Of a stretch of DNA of 64,000 bases, positions 11,101 through 21,625 are shown in pieces; position 1 is the stretch's first letter, and every line of letters begins with the position of its first letter. A program made the position numbers and the translations under genes. Source of the stretch: Azorinus chamasolen (taxonomy: Eukaryota; Mollusca; Bivalvia; Cardiida; Solecurtidae). Location of the stretch: contig OY755242.1 of assembly GCA_963576725.1 (NCBI GenBank), positions 27,566,358 through 27,630,357 of the forward strand, given 5' to 3'. The notes below the pieces were generated by a model that saw only the letters and a list, made by a program, of their open reading frames with translations, ran no database searches and was not told the DNA's origin.

Positions 11101-11587
11101 TGGAGTCAGTATTAAGATTTGATCATCGTATTGATTGTGTAAATCACATGATACATACCGATATATTGATACTTTCATCAATATTACCGTCCCTAAGACC
11201 GGGAGCGTTATCATGCCAAATGAAAAACACATATATATTTCCTAGGGTTCTCCTCTTTGTTTCGTTTTCGAAAGAGGTGAACCGACTTGGGAAATATATA
11301 TATATCTATATATTTGCTAGGATATATAATGTTCCATTATGTATTGGCTTGTACATTCGACGGGCTTAGGCACCTTATTTGCATACAGCCAAACGTGAAT
11401 CTTGTATGTATATATACATACATGCATAACATACAGTTAGTAGAAATACTTATTGTATGTATATATATGTAAATAGTTTGTAGATAACGTTATCATCACT
11501 GTTTTCATTTCATTCATAACTGTATTGTATTATATTGCTTGTGATGCTCTCCATAAGTGGAGGAAATAAAGAATATCTATCTATCTA
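8145..11587 (+). mobile_element. 5'-truncated LINE (non-LTR retrotransposon) with (TATC)n tail
   Basis: A retroelement of about 3.4 kb inserted exactly between the two direct copies 5002-8144 and 11588-14822. The left edge cuts into the endonuclease domain: the reading frame is open immediately from the junction, and the preceding codon in frame is a TAA in the flanking DNA. The right edge has AATAAA at 11565-11570 and a TATCTATCTATC tail, as seen in LINEs that end in a short tandem repeat instead of poly(A). The 3' untranslated part (11065-11587) is AT-rich with ATATAT runs. The clade cannot be fixed by eye. Confidence 0.9.
8146..11064 (+). CDS. LINE polyprotein: partial endonuclease, reverse transcriptase, CCHC finger
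   Basis: Open frame of 972 codons, 5'-truncated by the insertion, so the true start is absent (first ATG in frame is at 8194). Numbering from codon 8161: residues 20-55 keep the end of an apurinic-type endonuclease (LIDHVII ... STHRPI, equivalent to the terminal SDHxPI). Residues 300-620 form the reverse transcriptase: GFDGVYYEHI (318), YRAISLCSTILKLYE (377), FLDVRQAFD with the first catalytic Asp (444), GTRQGQVLSP (502), the ADD pair (545-547) and YTHLGI (613). A CX2CX9HX4C zinc-binding motif starts at residue 872 (CPECRP ... HLILYC). The protein would copy its own RNA at a nicked target. No stop or frameshift interrupts the frame, so the copy is fairly young, but with most of the endonuclease lost it cannot be autonomous. 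Motif YADD is replaced by SADD. Confidence 0.92.
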   Translation, partial: VALDTLPLCKGAEFSNMPYNSNRETLIDHVIINECDLNLVKQCLIVDQDSTEVSTHRPIFCELVIQGQHVFDISNGVYALNWRNVKQNKIDRYRDCLNNDSSLLTELEFRNRITSESGIDNLYRTVVDAIRNATVKNIPKSKYKPYIKPYWNSELTRLHSEMKVKRYKWMKENRPRGNNSLEYREYKTAKSCFRKAHRKTVELYIKSLEQELDTAAEIDKNEFWKLIKKRRKKTKANIMSEINFNGVACKDPAEINKGWEKHFSDFYSLSDDRTFYSNVNSKAEKELDDIKTQIGSCITDVIHIDENLVCNALKLCKKNKACGFDGVYYEHIIHGGPTLLSVITLFFQKITDHAYLPTDLKRGIITVLYKGGNKPKHDPNSYRAISLCSTILKLYEKVLLQFIEKGDNLTVNRLQGGFQKQISCTMTSFLLRESIYFARENNSKLYTCFLDVRQAFDRVSHTLLLTKLYKSGINKRIFKVIINMLRNTYSCVKCSGYTSDWFPILQGTRQGQVLSPRLYLVFINDLMDKLCASSCCFKIRDCSFGCPTSADDMVLISLTKHGLDELMDICHENSISERYFYNASKCKVVVFNECKKDYENRERTWYLGPAKVEEDIKYTHLGIECNKNMDLTNVIYEASTKIRKTYFGMTDFSLRNDGFHPLTCRHLYNTVVLPTGLYGCEQWNRLTNDHISIVERAHKQCVKHMQALPPSTRSDIALSLLGIFPLEFEIDKRKLLFFGQLCNVDEAKGIKTMFIYRLVRYFSYPRQSLGFIADVYRIFSKYGLLQFLNNYVENADFPSLIAWKDTVKKCILNKATLEYRKGIYSEGSIVNFLSIQTDIKPNSVWRVAQLYCNYLPFCRTTILFIGRLFSRRYYTECPECRPVIDGIAVHLILYCSNTDKHRQKLWSRLHQILGSANFDIFCRLSPKEQIVEMISGFPCLLISDVERVRCFKIVLIQIHNISYNLKLRCTFN

Positions 11588-11589
11588 TC
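11565..11589 (+). terminator. Polyadenylation signal and microsatellite tail of the LINE
   Basis: AATAAA followed within 10 bases by TATCTATCTATC, directly joined to the right duplication copy. This defines the 3' end of the inserted element. Confidence 0.7.
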
Positions 11590-12011
11590 CATTTAGACGT
11601 AAATAGATCTAATGAGCTACCGCAGAGGAAAATAGTTTCGATACTTGCATTACAAGAGGGGAAAACGTGGTTGAATTTGAAACATAAGATGATTTGAATC
11701 GAGGGTCGATAAGTTATTTCAAACAGACATGGTTATATTCTCTGGTCAAATTCGAGTTCCGTAGTCTCGGTTTCTATTTTTAGATAGACCTAACGTCACT
11801 CATAATCGATGGAACTGAACAGGCTATATTTAGGTCTATGACTATCACCGCCCCTGTAAGAGTTTATCAACCAATTTATCATGAGAGTGAAAAGAAAACA
11901 TTTACTATTTATCTGTCAATATTCAGTTTTATTTTTCTTAAAAAAACAACAACAAAAACGCGTCAATATAGTAACTTTATATACATCTTCATTTTGGCTT
12001 ACAGTATGTCT

Positions 12012-12081
12012 TGCCCGATAGCGTAGTGGTTACGATGGTCGATTAACGTGCACTCAACCCTGGTTCGATTCTCGCCGCTGA
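12012..12081 (+). repeat. tRNA-like sequence, right copy
   Basis: Same A-box and B-box arrangement as 5419-5488, with a few substitutions (GATTAACGTGCACTC versus GATTATCGTGCAGTC). It is a by-product of the segment duplication, not an independent insertion. Confidence 0.6.
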
Positions 12082-13300
12082 CGAACATATTTTATCTCTT
12101 TTTCCTTTCTATTGTTTTTTAAATGACGGTTTGGGTTTTTACTGGGACCTTAATGATAATTATCCATATTAAGTGTTTTTTCTTTCAGTTTAATACGTTA
12201 TTTTTGGTAAAACGATTTTGAAGAAAAATTAAAAATAGCTCCTGTTGTAAGAAGAAATTCCTACACCTACTATACAAATAAACCTCTACTGTACATATAA
12301 ACTTAGGTTTATTATGCTACCCCTTTATTACGTCACTAGCGGCTGTAGTGACGGGCTAAAAACTTAATTACAACAAAACTGCATTTATAGACTTACCCTG
12401 GAACAGAAAGATTTCTAAATCATTTTACTACGTTGGTATGTTTACGAAATGCTAATACAGCATGGTATTAAGCAAATAACCAAGCAATCATAATGTAAAT
12501 GGTGGACGCTCGTACTATGTTAATTACAGAAATACATGTACAATGACCTCAAAACATGTTGTTTTTTGTTATATCAATACATATTCACCTGGGATATTCC
12601 AAAGAAATGTCAGTAATTGTATTTAGTATATATTTGAACATCTTGAAGTATAAACATCTGTAGTAGTTGATATGTATTCATATGATGAATATAAGCGACA
12701 ATTATTAATATAATGAAACCACATCTTTCAATGTGTGTGTGACTAGATTAAACACTCTACAACATATATAGTCTTATGTTAAATGTATTGGTGTCACCAA
12801 TAACTCTTATCCTACGGAGCACCACCTGTCTTGTATTTGTAAACGGATTGGGTCCAGATAAGACTCTAATTACATCGGCTTCTTTTACCAGAACCCAGGC
12901 TGTCTGATGCTCGGTAAATTCATTGTTAAGAGTTATAACAAATAGGAAGTAAGTATTGCTGATAATTAAACTACTACTTTTTCATTTGTGCAGATAACCG
13001 AGTTTAGCAGGATAACATATTGCATAGTCTCGTGTCGTTTATAACAATGTTAGATGTCTTATCGTGTCCAATGACATTTGAAAAGCAATTTCTTCTTTTA
13101 CTTTTATATATTCTTAATACTGTACAAGACCTCAGTGATAAAAACAATTTTTTACAGTTTGACAAATTGACGCAAACATGCTATATACCAAAGGGAAGAA
13201 TCAGAAGACAAAAGAACGTCAAATACATTACTACAGTAGAGTCTCGTCAATGCGACAACACACTTGATTAACAGAGGAATTTGTAAAAGCATATGGCTGC

Positions 13301-13499
13301 CTAACATATTCCTTCCTATTGGCGCATTTTGGCGCCTCTGTAAAGTCACATTTTGAAACCATTGTGATAAATAGAGCATTTGCTCCATAGGAGCAAATAC
13401 TCTATTTATCACAATGGTTTCAAAACAACATAATGCTCATATTCGGTAAATTTATTCAAAGACGTTGGATCTTTAACTAGTCTAGGAGGAATGAGTTAA
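13301..13499 (+). mobile_element. TTAA-B MITE, degenerate, right copy
   Basis: Counterpart of 6681-6890. It has the hairpin with GCTCCATAGGAGC but lacks the extra TGGTTTCAAAA of the left copy. Confidence 0.65.
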
Positions 13500-13724
13500 C
13501 CCTTTCCCTCATATTGCCGGCTTTTGACGACTCTGTAGAAGTCATTTTGTGAAACCATTGTGATAAATAGAGCATTTGCTCCTATAGGAGCAAATGCTCT
13601 ATTTATCACAATGGTTTCAAACTACAAAATTCTAAAAGTTTCCTTTTCTCTAGTTAATGCTCCTTTTCGGTAGATTTATTCAAAGAGGTTGGGTCTTAAA
13701 ATAGACTATAAGGTAATGGGTTAA
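13496..13724 (+). mobile_element. TTAA-B MITE, right copy
   Basis: Counterpart of 6887-7115. The central hairpin is slightly better preserved here (CTCTATTTATCACAATGG versus CTCTACTTATCACAATGG). Confidence 0.8.
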
Positions 13725-14822
13725 TGCATAGCAAAAGTAATGCAGAAAACTGAAATGAGAACTTTCTTTATACCATTTGTTCTGCGTTAATCTTTTTTTG
13801 GTTGGTCGTAGTAGCAAGAAATTTACTATATAATGTTTTAATATCATTAGTCTTCTTCATTTGCAGGCTATATGCATGGAACATGATTATTTTATACATT
13901 TGTTACTACGGCTGCTGGTACATATAAAACATAGTACTTGTTTTAATATTATTGAATTGTGTTTGGTTAACGATCGAGTCAGGTAATATTAATTTACCAG
14001 TCGGTACAGAATTATCAGATGGCATAAGCTCGACAGAGATTTAACACCGATTAAATGCGTTGAGTTAGTGATGGCACACAAGGGCCAGTAATGCAGAAAC
14101 TAAGACATATTATATCCCATTTGACATTTATGTCAAACCCACTTTTGAAAACATAACGCTGTGTAACAATAGTTTCTCCAGTTTATACCTTTAATTTACT
14201 TTTCGCAATGTATATTTTGCAAGACATGGTCCCTTCCCTGTACAAAGAATGCAAATAAGGTAAAACATCACAAAATGTTGTAGATTCCCCGGGGAAATAA
14301 TAACAAAAAACTCCAGATACAGCACCTTTATTGGAGGCGTCTCCTTAACGCATTCTATTCACCGTTTCATAACATATAGACGTACGTTGAAAGTATCCTG
14401 GAGATTGGCGATACAACATGAGTTTGATTGGTCCCCTTGTTATATTAGGTTTTTAGTTTATAGCGCTGATGATTGTTCATTACCAGTCATTTGATGTATG
14501 TTGAGCGATACACAAATGAGCAGTAAATGAAAACTTAGTAAACTGCAATGAGAACAAGGGCATGTTGTATTGCTATGCATGACATGAGTCCCCCATCGGA
14601 CTGAAAAAGAAACACCTCCACTCTCCCAACCCACCCACCCATGGTGTGGTTGACCATGGTCTATACATGACCACCTGAATGGTATTAGTACCTACTTTCA
14701 TACCAAAGAGTGACCTTGGCCGTGGGTATAAAAGGCCAGGTATTGTGTATGACACACCTTCCCATATGTGAAGTGTCAAATCAATTGAATCCGACAAGAA
14801 AATATGATAAAGGGGAGTAACT

Positions 14823-15322
14823 CCAAAAATATTGATGCTAGAGTTATTGCCCTTGTGCATGACACTACACCTCATCATGCTTGTTCCATATGAGAAGTTA
14901 CAAATCAATTGAACCAGTACATAAAGAGTTATTAACTGGACAAGAAAATATGAAAAGGGAAATAACTCCAAAAATATAGATGCTAGAGTTATGGCCCTTG
15001 TGCATGACACTACCCCTCATCATGCTTGTTTCATATGTGAAGTTTCAAATCAATTGAACCAGTAGATAAAGATTATTGTCCGGACAAAAAAATATGAAAA
15101 AGGGAATTAACTCCAAAATATTGATGCTAGAGTTATGGCCCTTGCGCATGACACTACTCCTCATCATGCATTTTCAATGTGTGAAGTTATAATGAATTAG
15201 GCCTAACTTTGTAGGAGATATGACCCGGACACGAAGCGTGACAAGCGGACAGACAAGAAAATATGAAAAAGGGGAAGAACTCCAAAAATATTGAGTTTTG
15301 GCCCGGACACGAAGTGTGAAAG
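14823..15322 (+). repeat. 145-bp tandem repeat array
   Basis: The marker CCAAAAATATTGATGCTAGA recurs at 14823, 14968, 15113 and, shortened, at 15282. The full units are therefore 145 bases. Each unit carries GAGTTATGGCCCTTGTGCAT, GACACTAC.CCTCATCATGC and ATCAATTGAACCAGTA. The unit preceding 14823 lies inside the duplicated segment. This resembles bivalve repeats with a TTATGGCCCTTG motif. Confidence 0.85.
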
Positions 15323-15360
15323 GCGGACGGACAGACGGACGGACAGACGGACAGACGGAA
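15323..15360 (+). repeat. (CGGA/CAGA)n microsatellite
   Basis: Run of GGACGGACAGACGGACGGAC type closing the tandem array, as commonly seen where a CCGGACACGAAG motif precedes it. Confidence 0.85.
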
Positions 15361-15409
15361 TCGAGCAAAACTATAGTCCCCCAACCGGTAACCGGTGGGG
15401 GGGGGGCTA

Positions 15410-15768
15410 ATAACAAGCAAACTCAAAACGCAACCAACACCAAAACACCAACAGAAAGCAAGCAACACATCCACACAACAACACACATAACTACACATAT
15501 ACACACACGCACGCACGCACACAAACACACGAAGCGAAAACATCAAACACGAACAAAAGCACAAACAAACACAAAGGCACAAGGACACAAACATAAAAGC
15601 AATAGTGACAAAGAGAGTAGTGCCTTGGAACGGTCAGTGGCAAAACTACCACTTGGGGGGATTTAAACCGGCTCACGGACGTCCTAATCTCACACCTATC
15701 TTAAAGTCACTCAAGCTTAACAAAAAGTGTAAATAAAGGTATCCTCGCCAGACTTCCCTACAGCATAG
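15410..15768 (-). repeat. G-family dispersed repeat, minus strand
   Basis: Inverted copy: CA-rich run (15470-15600), then GTGACAAAGAGAGTAGTGCC, TGGAACGGTCAGTGGCAAAA, a G run with TTAAACCGG and GGACGTCC, and AGTGTAAATAAAGGTATCC at the outer end. It is the complement of the arrangement at 33310-33745. The open frames across it on both strands are products of the CA/GT run. Confidence 0.75.
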
Positions 15769-16485
15769 AAGATATAATTTCTATATCCATAGTAAGCCCC
15801 AACTGGACGGGGATATGCCGTATACAATGTATAGTATATGCCGACATAATAATAAACAAACAAGTGATAATAAAGTAAACATGTTTCAGTTATATAGCAT
15901 AGACAGTGTTATATTAAAAAACACACATAAGAAAAAACAAATATCTGATCAGTGTGTCTAAAGATAAAACTACAAACAAGTATACGGGTGATACAAAATA
16001 GGTGTCCGAAATGCAACTCCTTTCATAACATTTTTCTTAAAATTACGATAAACATTCGAACAACTCTTCTTTATATTAAACACCTCCTTAGAATTTGAAA
16101 AAGATTTGGTATCTGAAAATGTATACCCCTGAGCAATATATCTGTTTAAGACTACCAAATTCATTATTTGAAATAATATAGTATATTTCAAACCAGAGTT
16201 TGCATACAATCATCACCGTATCGTAGTGGACGCATCCATGTGTGTATATATGCAGTTGAATTGTTCTTGGCAAACAATCTTCAAATTTGAAGGATTACGA
16301 AAAGATTGATGAAAGGTTTAAAAGCAAATATGTTGTAATATGTATTGACCATTCATTTTAATTTACAGATCAATCAATATTAGCTAGTGTATATTTCAAG
16401 AGCCCTTGCGTTAACCATTCGTTTTTAATCATTTTCAATTCATTACATATTGTCTTTTAGGGGTAATAAATATAGCAACTGGTGT
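15769..16485. other. AT-rich stretch, nothing recognised
   Basis: No shared repeat or domain-bearing frame was seen. A short imperfect palindrome occurs at 15770-15800 (AGATATAATTTCTATATC). Confidence 0.4.
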
Positions 16486-16487
16486 TA

Positions 16488-16728
16488 TGTGCTTGTATGG
16501 CGTCCGTAAAAATCGCACCGTACTTCATTCTCAGTGTTGTTATGTTTTCCGTTCCTTTAGGAAACTATATTTCAAAGCTATACATTGAATACCGAATAAG
16601 TAGGTGCTATGAGAAATGAGTAGTGTTAAATCACTGCTTATGCACAGGCTCAATAAAACCGAGACTGTATTGTTTCTTTTCGCAGTGGTACGTTTGCTTA
16701 CGAAGGATCTCCTGCTTTCAGAATTATG
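16488..16728 (+). repeat. K-family dispersed repeat
   Basis: Contains GGCGTCCGTAAAAATCGCAC, TTCATTCTCAGTGTTGTTAT, CTCAATAAAACCGAGACTG and TACGAAGGATCTCCTGCTTT, in the same order as the copies at 40140, 43255 and 57745. Confidence 0.65.
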
Positions 16729-17339
16729 TCAGCACTTTCGTTTTCCGGGACATCGTGTTTGACCATAGCAGTTGATTTTCTTACAAACAAACAATGCCCA
16801 ACGTGGTCCTCTGTAATACATAAAATTACGGGAACTTACTAAGCGAGTGTTTAGACAGTTAAACCGATGCTGGAAATCAATTTGATCGCTTAGTGTTTTA
16901 ATTGCATCCATGTTTTTTCATAGTAACAGCATAATAATCAATACTCAGTACCCCCCTCAATGGATAAATCATGCATTCATATGTTGCTCTGTTAAAAAAA
17001 GAGCTAGCTAAAGCAATTTCCATAACTAAATACTTCTTACACATGAACTAAGTTTTAACTTAACATAGATGTCGAGTTTAAGTATGCAACAACTGTTCAT
17101 GTTGTTAACCAGCATCACTTTACTTCTAGTTTAAGGTTTGTACTGTATATCTAGTATAATTTAAAACTCCTTCAACATTCGTTACATTTGACAAAGATGA
17201 ATTATTTTCGAAGATATGTCAAGCATACACCAGTCTTGTAGACCAGGTATAAATGGCAGTTGGCCTGTGTGTTTTTGTTTGGCATCTCCTGTGTGACTTG
17301 CATTACTTATTTTTATTAAATCACAATACATTCAGTAAG

Positions 17340-17662
17340 TATGGTTTAACGTCCGTAAACCGGTTTAAACCCCCAGTGGTGTTTTTGCTACTGACCGTGT
17401 CAAGGCGGTACTCTCTTTGTCACCCTTCCTTTTGTTGCCTTGCGTCTTTGTGCTTGTGATTTGTTCATGTGTGGAACTTTTGTCTCTGGTTCTTGTGTGT
17501 CTTTTGGTGTTTCCTTTGTTCATTTCGTGTGTGTGTGTGTGCGCGTTTGGGTGTGTGGTTGTGTGTGTGTGTGTCATGCTGTCTGTCGGTGTTTTGGTGG
17601 TGGTTGCGTCTTGCATGTGGCTTTGCCTGCTTGACTTTACTACTTTTCCAATTAAATATTCA
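17340..17662 (+). repeat. G-family dispersed repeat (GT-rich type)
   Basis: GTCCGTAAACCGGTTTAAAC, CCCAGTGGTGTTTTTGCTAC, CAAGGCGGTACTCTCTTTGT, a long GT-rich run (17460-17580) and CTTGACTTTACTACTTTTCC. A related tail lies just upstream at 17270-17320. Three overlapping short frames across it are composition artefacts. Confidence 0.8.
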
Positions 17663-17759
17663 TTTTGAAATGACCAACTGATTCTCAATATATTATGTAT
17701 ATATTTTTTGTATTTATGTAAAGTAGGTTATTATTTTGTGAATTCAACGGTTTAAAAGT

Positions 17760-19275
17760 TTTGACTTTACTATTTTTTCACTTAAAAGCTATGTGTAAAC
17801 ACTCTGGGAAAATATCAGATAGTTAGGACGAGATAGTGTATGCGTACAACTCTGTAATGAAAAGGACGAATACACTTTAAACTTAAGTAATAGCTGGACA
17901 GGTAGGCTGTCCATAGATAAGGTTTACCCGTTTTAGCCTGTCTATATGTAAACAATAAAATAAATATTTACATTTAGCATTGATAATGGTGCGATAACGG
18001 TTACTGCAGTAAGTGTCATGTTACGGTATGATTGGAGGCAATAGCAATTTCGACTGTATCTTTAGGAAGGTGGTGATTGATAATTGCAATACAACAATAA
18101 TACATCCGTAGGACGGCAAATGAACATCATGTAGTACAGGGTTGTTAAATATCTTCCAAGCAAAACCAGCGCATGGTATGCACTATTTATACAGATGCTT
18201 GAATGTTCCATGCAAATACAGAATGCATTACGAAAGACTTTGGGAAGTGATGGTCAAAAACAGATTCATTAAGATAGTTTTGGCACATTATGTTTGCCAA
18301 CTAATTATTTATTTGTTCATCTACTACCAGCAGAATAACTTCTGAGATCCCACAGGGTACCAAGTTAGTGTCATGGTTCCAGTATATTGCGCTAACAAAT
18401 ATTCCATATAGAAGCTTTGAAGGTGTGATAAAATGTTTCTCTACCTGATATATTACCCTGAGAATCGGGTCTCTATCACTTCCAGAAGGGATCATTCAGT
18501 GGCGAAATGATACAACGTACTCACAGACTGAGATGGTGCGATGCGCATTGGTGCATGTAATGCTTAACCTTCGTCACAATGCTTGCTTTTTACATTGTAT
18601 TATGACTCTAATAGCATCATCTCCATATAATTAGAATTCAGCTCTTTGAATGCTGATTATTAACAATTAGTTTACCCACCTGTGTTGAACTAGGGCGTCT
18701 ATGTTACAAACTGTGCAGACCCTGATTTGAGGACTCCTCCTTCAACCCTCTTGTTCGAGTATACCATGCAAATGCCAGTATACTATCTTGCCACATTCAA
18801 AGGGTTACACATTTTGAGGATGAACGTTATTAGTCTTCAGTAGATCTGGTTATTATTAAGTATCTTTCTGAAGGGAAGTTGCATTTTAGATTTGAATATA
18901 CAGCTGCTCTATATAGGAAGCTAAGACGCATCGTCCTACATATTCCGGCACAGAATGGTATTCCATATCTAAATGTCAAAAGCAAAACTCATACATTGTT
19001 TAGTTTTATTCTATGACAATAATATTGGTGTGTTTGAATACTAGTTTGCATTACTTTATGTATATTGATTTGTACACACTCATAACAAGTTTGAAAACCT
19101 AATGCATTAGCTCTCTACAAAACGAACAGCATTTGAACAAAGTTGGATCTAGAGCAACTCAGAATAAGTTTAATCTAAATGACTTGTAAGTTCTCAACCC
19201 TTTTGCTGGCAGGTTAGACCATTGGTCATCTGATTAGAGTCTGAAATGTTTTCTAAGCTAACTAAAATTTACCAC
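17760..19275. other. Non-genic stretch with decayed repeat traces
   Basis: No gene recognised. Traces near 18710-18800 (GTGCAGACCCTGATTTGAGG) resemble the interior of D-type TTAA elements, but no ends are preserved. Confidence 0.4.
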
Positions 19276-19279
19276 TGTA

Positions 19280-19558
19280 TTTGCCATCGCGGTTGTTGTA
19301 GATTAGTCGGAGAGGGGATAATTATGTTTATGTGGGGATGGAATTCAGTGTGAGGCTGGACGCTCCTAGACCAACAGTGACAATTGTCGCTGACCGTTTC
19401 CAGGCGTTACTTCCATCTTCTCCCTCCTGTTTGTTTGTTATCTATTTTTGCGTCTCTTTGTGTCTTTTGATATGCATGTCGTGATGCTGTTTGGGCAACT
19501 GCGTGTTTTGTATGTGATGTTTCCTGTATGACGTCTACGTATACTTTTAATAGACACG
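19280..19558 (+). repeat. G-family dispersed repeat (second subtype)
   Basis: Carries GCTGACCGTTTCCAGGCGTT, ACTTCCATCTTCTCCCTCCT, GTTTGTTTGTTA and TGATGTTTCCTGTATGACG, the signature shared with 42045, 47090 and the inverted copies at 24935, 40735 and 49075. Confidence 0.65.
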
Positions 19559-19559
19559 A

Positions 19560-20129
19560 CTATTGAATAATGTATTACTTGTTTTAGAAATATCAGCATC
19601 CCGAAGATAAATGTTTTATCTATTGTTGGTTTATATAAACTGAAACAGCTGGCCCACTGGTACCTTAACTAGCCATGCTCAGAACAATAAGACCAATTTT
19701 CGTTTAGTGTTGTTGTATTAATGAAGCAATGGAATACCCTGCTGGCATCTAGACAAACCATACTGGGAACAATAAGATCTATATTTTGTTTTGTTGAAAC
19801 TGGCTTTAACAAAACACAGTTATTAACATGATACATGCCATTTGTGAAATGAACGATAACGTGAATACTGATGCCTGTTTTCCATACTTTATTTTACCTG
19901 GCACGAGGTTGAACACGACTTTTCTTTACATTCTTATTCGCTCATATGCGACTTGACTGGTATTTGCAAACAGTTGGAATCAGTAAAGAAACTGTCACGA
20001 GTTTGCACAGGAATATGGACAGTAGACTATGTGGTAGAAAATCACTTTAAACTCTTTACTCCATAGACCCAGGTAGACGGTTCCTTTAGTAACCCTCTGA
20101 TCAGGATCAGATCCGTTTGCCTAATTGTA
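19560..20129. other. Non-genic stretch, nothing recognised
   Basis: The segment 20040-20110 (CCATAGACCCAGGTAGACGG ... CTGATCAGGATCAGATCCG) resembles the interior of a D-type element, with no ends preserved. Confidence 0.4.
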
Positions 20130-20337
20130 TACAGTTAAACTTCTCTATAACGGCCACTAAATTGTGTTAATTATTATGTATGTAGGGCAGGTGGCTGCTT
20201 AAAGCAAGGGGAAACTAAAACAGAACGCTCCTATAGGAGCATTCTGCTTTACTTTCACCATGCTTTAAACAGCCACCTGCCTTTAACACAAAATGCTTGA
20301 ATTAATTTAGTGGTCGTTATAGAGAGGTTTTACTGTA
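20130..20337. mobile_element. Pogo-like MITE (CTCTATAACGGCC type)
   Basis: Element 20132-20335, flanked by TA. Ends CAGTTAAACTTCTCTATAAC and GTTATAGAGAGGTTTTACTG. A central hairpin is built from GGGCAGGTGGCTGCTTAAAG and its complement, with GCTCCTATAGGAGC at the middle. Close relatives at 37689, 53364 and 56105. Confidence 0.85.
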
Positions 20338-20750
20338 TATATGATTACTTGCTGCTAAGTAAACGATGCATGTGTTAATATACATTTTTTCAGATTATTT
20401 TTATTTATGGCCATCTTCACCGGATCATTGAAGCTAACTACCGTCGTTATTATGTTTCTAATACTATACATGTATTTTACTTTATAAAGAAATAGTGTAG
20501 TACACATCGATGTTTTAGATTGAAATTGAAATACAACGTAATGGTATAGAGTCGACTGTTGGAATCAGTTTAGATCCAACTGAGAGGTCTGTAACTGTGT
20601 GTTTTAGTTAGAGTCTAAATAACTTAATACTTGTATCGCTTGGTTCATTACAAATGAAAACAATATTATTAACAAACGTGAGGTAAGCAATCATTCCTCA
20701 AACATGTTTTCATAGTTGCAAAGGTAATAAAGCCACACACAATATGCAAC

Positions 20751-20942
20751 TACAGTAAAATCCCGATTATTCGAACACTAAAATTTGTATTAGTATCGAT
20801 CTTTAAGACAGGTGACAGCTTAATGCATGGTGAAAGTCATACAGAAAGCTCCTCTAGGAGCCACCTGAGCTAAGCAGCCACCTGCCTAAAAGGATCTAAA
20901 TTCTTCTATACAGAAAATTCAAATAATCGAGGTTTTACTGTA
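20751..20942. mobile_element. Pogo-like MITE (ATTATTCGAAC type)
   Basis: Element 20753-20940 with ends CAGTAAAATCCCGATTATTC and AATAATCGAGGTTTTACTG between TA dinucleotides. The centre holds ACAGGTGACAGCTTAATGCA and GCTCCTCTAGGAGC. The right arm of the hairpin is partly deleted. Confidence 0.82.
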
Positions 20943-20944
20943 TC

Positions 20945-21165
20945 ACCAAAACATCGATAGAAAGCAAGTAATACATAACCACACATACACATACACAGAG
21001 ATACACACACATACACGAAATGAACATTTTAAGCATTAGCAAACACAAGTACAAAGATACCAGACAAACATAAAAGTAAGGGTGACAAAGAGAGTACCAC
21101 CTTGGAACGGTCACCCTAGCTGAACAAAAATGTGTAAATAAAAATATCCCGCCGAACTTCCCTAT
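20945..21165 (-). repeat. G-family dispersed repeat, minus strand, shortened
   Basis: CA-rich run, GGGTGACAAAGAGAGTACCA, CCTTGGAACGGTCA followed directly by CCCTAGCTGAACAAAAATGT. The middle segment containing the CCGGTTTAAAC block is deleted relative to 15410-15768. Confidence 0.65.
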
Positions 21166-21174
21166 AAGCTGACA

Positions 21175-21625
21175 ATAGCGTTACAGCATTTTGCACTAAT
21201 ACCTCGTAGTATGTTGGTAAAATGTTTTGCACTAACCGCTCGTAATGTGTGTTTTTGTAACCGTTTGGTTTTATTACCCCATAACACGTTGTTACAAACG
21301 TTTTGCACTAACCTCTTGTAATGTGTGTTTTAAAACAGTTTGGTGTCCGTATGACCTCATAACATGTTGTTACAAAAGTTTGCACAAACGTCTTGTAATG
21401 TGTGTTTTACAACAGTTTAACACCTCACAACATGTTACAATTGTTTTGGACTGACCTCTAGTAATCTATTTATACAACAGTTTAGTGCTAAACCCTTGTA
21501 ATGTGTTATTATAAATATTTGCGCTAAGTCTCCACACTGTGTTGTTACAACAGTTTGGCTTTAAGCCCTCGTAACCTGTAGTTATAATAATTTTCGATAA
21601 ACCCTCGTAACGTATTATTTTTCAT
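21175..21625 (+). repeat. Degenerate minisatellite, about 38-bp unit
   Basis: Repeated phrases such as TTTTGCACTAACCTCTTGTA, ATGTGTGTTTTACAACAGTT and ACATGTTGTTACAA alternate about a dozen times with drift. Individual units differ by several substitutions and small indels, so the array is old. Confidence 0.75.

Larger units (their letters stand above)
11588..14822 (+). repeat. Right copy of the 3.1-kb direct duplication flanking the LINE
   Basis: Begins TCCATTTAGACG right after the LINE tail and ends GGGGAGTAACT, after which the 145-bp array continues. Contents mirror 5002-8144: tRNA-like sequence, two TTAA-B MITEs and the first array unit. It is about 90 bases longer than the left copy because of blocks near 13241-13266 and 14010-14080. 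Confidence 0.93.

Noticed and set aside
5002..14822. The 3.1-kb direct repeats as long terminal repeats of a retrovirus-like or Penelope-like element
   Set aside because: The enclosed protein has an apurinic-type endonuclease remnant and non-LTR reverse transcriptase blocks. There is no protease, integrase or GIY-YIG domain, and the copies lack typical LTR ends.
15298..15666. Overlapping 122- and 135-codon frames on opposite strands
   Set aside because: Both cross the CGGA/CAGA run and the CA-rich part of a G repeat.
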